From the NCBI GenBank assembly GCA_030425395.1, contig JAUIAS010000032.1, positions 1 through 35,820 on the forward strand: a stretch of DNA of 35,820 nucleotides. The letters run 5' to 3'. This DNA comes from Alphaproteobacteria bacterium (lineage in GTDB: Bacteria > Pseudomonadota > Alphaproteobacteria > Rhodobacterales > Rhodobacteraceae). Under the pieces are notes generated by a model. The model was not told the origin of the DNA and ran no database searches. It saw only the letters and a list, made by a program, of their open reading frames with translations. Below, piece after piece: positions 34,643 through 35,820 of the stretch. Made by a program: the position numbers and the translations under genes. The stretch's first letter is position 1. Each line of letters begins with the position of its first letter.

Positions 34643-35770
34643 ATGGCCGCGCTGCTCGATAGCATTGACCCGAACGGGCTCGAAGAATTCTCGGTGGTCT
34701 TCACCGACCGCTCCCTCAATCATATGTCCGCGGCCTTCCAGCAGGTCATGCGCGATATCTCGGAGATGCTGCGCGAGGTTTACGGCGCGGATGGGGTCGC
34801 GGTGATCCCCGGTGGCGGCACCTACGGAATGGAGGCGGTCGCCCGCCAGTTCGCCCGCGACGCCAAGGTTCTGGTCGTGCGCAACGGCTGGTTCTCCTAT
34901 CGCTGGAGCCAGATTTTCGAAGCCGGGTCCCTCACTGCGGAAACACAGGTGCTCAAGGCACGCCGCGCAGGCAATGCCAGCCAGACCCCGTTTGCCCCCG
35001 CACCGATCGAAGAGGTCACCGCCGCAATCCGCGACATGCGCCCCGATATCGTCTTTGCGCCCCATGTGGAAACCAGCGCGGGCGTTATCCTGCCCGACGA
35101 CTATATCGCGGCGATGGCGGCGGCGGCGCATGAGGTCGGCGCACTGATGGTTCTGGATTGCATCGCATCGGGCTGCGTCTGGGTCGACATGCGCGCCTCG
35201 GGTGTCGACGTGCTGATTTCGGCCCCCCAGAAAGGCTGGAGCGCGCAACCCTGCGCCGGTCTCGTCATGCTCTCGGATCGGGCCGAGACGCGGCTTGCCG
35301 AAACCACCTCGGACAGCTTTGCCATCGACCTCAGGAAATGGCGCGACATCATGAAAGCCTACGAGGGCGGCGGGCACGCCTACCACGCCACCATGCCCAC
35401 GGACGCGCTGCGCGCTTTCCGCGACACCATGCTCGAAACCCGCGACTACGGGTTCGACCGGCTCAAATCGGCGCAATGGGCATTGGGCAACGGCGTCCGG
35501 GCCATGCTTGCCGAAAAAGGCGTCACCTCGGTCGCGGCAGAAGGCTTCGGTGCCCCCGGCGTCGTGGTCAGCTACACCGATGATCCGGCGATCCAGAACG
35601 GGTCCAGATTTGCCGCTCTGGGCATGCAGATCGCGGCAGGCGTGCCGCTGCAATGCGACGAACCGGACGATTTCCGCACCTTCCGTCTCGGCCTTTTTGG
35701 CCTGGACAAACTCTACGACGTGGACGCAACGCTGACCCGCCTGCGCCGCGTCATCGACCAGGTGCTCTGA
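34643..35770 (+). CDS. Class V (PLP) aminotransferase, alanine-glyoxylate / serine-pyruvate type
   Basis: This 375-residue fold-type I enzyme has the PLP lysine Lys197 in ISAPQKGWSAQP, the pyridine-nitrogen aspartate Asp172 in LDCIASG, and the phosphate loop IPGGGTYGMEA (55-65). HVETSAGVILP (141-151) is the substrate-side motif of the alanine-glyoxylate/serine-pyruvate and 2-aminoethylphosphonate-type aminotransferases. The amino donor and acceptor cannot be assigned from sequence. AAAAGGAA precedes the ATG. It ends 10 bp before repeat copy 9. Confidence 0.92.
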   Translation: MAALLDSIDPNGLEEFSVVFTDRSLNHMSAAFQQVMRDISEMLREVYGADGVAVIPGGGTYGMEAVARQFARDAKVLVVRNGWFSYRWSQIFEAGSLTAETQVLKARRAGNASQTPFAPAPIEEVTAAIRDMRPDIVFAPHVETSAGVILPDDYIAAMAAAAHEVGALMVLDCIASGCVWVDMRASGVDVLISAPQKGWSAQPCAGLVMLSDRAETRLAETTSDSFAIDLRKWRDIMKAYEGGGHAYHATMPTDALRAFRDTMLETRDYGFDRLKSAQWALGNGVRAMLAEKGVTSVAAEGFGAPGVVVSYTDDPAIQNGSRFAALGMQIAAGVPLQCDEPDDFRTFRLGLFGLDKLYDVDATLTRLRRVIDQVL

Positions 35771-35780
35771 CCCCACCCAC

Positions 35781-35820
35781 CTTTTTCTCTTGCTGAAAAT
35801 ATCCCGGGGGGGTGCGGGGG
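35781..35820 (-). repeat. Intergenic hairpin element, copy 9 (truncated by window end)
   Basis: CTTTTTCTCTTGCTGAAAAT and ATCCCGGGGGGGTGCGGGGG form the reverse complement of the tail of copy 8. The GC stem continues beyond the window. Confidence 0.85.

Noticed and set aside
33560-35776. A 738-codon open frame on the minus strand
   Set aside because: Its first 60% is antisense to the well-supported aminotransferase gene. Only the part from the ATG at 34426, with a signal peptide and ribosome binding site, is a credible gene.

Overview
This window looks like a chromosomal stretch of a marine alphaproteobacterium of the Rhodobacteraceae (Roseobacter group). The reasons are high GC, the split purS/purQ FGAM synthase genes, a DUF1476 (ATP synthase zeta) gene, a non-zinc type HemB, a CtrA-type TTAA-N7-TTAA box, and a family of GC-rich intergenic hairpin elements of a kind I associate with roseobacter genomes. 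No rRNA, tRNA, CRISPR array, transposase or phage gene was seen. Most genes are conserved housekeeping or metabolic genes.

Layout. Positions 1-2.1 kb (minus strand): purC-purS-purQ followed by the start of a sensor kinase cut by the window edge. 2.3-2.6 kb: the F1-ATPase inhibitor zeta. 3.0-7.5 kb: a corrinoid/methyl-transfer locus made of a homocysteine methyltransferase domain protein, a class I SAM methyltransferase, a PA0069-type radical SAM protein, a free-standing B12-binding protein and a DUF1638 protein. The first and fourth correspond to two separated modules of MetH, so this is best read as part of a split, corrinoid-dependent methionine synthase. The folate-binding and reactivation modules are not in the window. 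7.6-10 kb: sufE, a small lipoprotein and rnd. 10.1-11.7 kb: purM-purN with a 4-nt overlap.

11.9-18.1 kb: an XRE-cupin regulator divergent from a run of acyl/aryl-CoA ligase, FrnE-like DsbA protein, minimal 2TM potassium channel, Bcr/CflA-type MFS exporter and a TPR protein. 18.3-22.3 kb (minus): a small membrane protein and mfd. 22.4-25.4 kb: hemB, a SYLF-domain Tat lipoprotein, a DUF2244 membrane protein and a GatB/YqeY protein. 25.6-30 kb: carA, a membrane glycosyltransferase preceded by a CtrA box, a GntR/FCD regulator and a HAD nucleotidase. 30.1-31.3 kb: a UbiH/UbiF-family hydroxylase. 31.5-33.6 kb: ilvC divergent from two overlapping Lrp/AsnC genes. 33.6-34.4 kb: a lower-GC secreted Cys-rich Sel1/Hcp-like protein. 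34.6-35.8 kb: a class V aminotransferase.

Three themes connect the genes. First, purine and pyrimidine synthesis (purC, S, Q, M, N, carA) and one-carbon/methionine metabolism share the window. Second, nine copies of a hairpin-plus-TATTT element occupy intergenic spaces, mostly at gene 3' ends. Two near-identical copies in opposite orientation bracket the SAM methyltransferase to DUF1638 block. Third, several regulatory layouts are unusual: the overlapping Lrp pair with helically phased repeats, an inverted repeat just upstream of the hemB ribosome binding site, and a likely leaderless HAD transcript.
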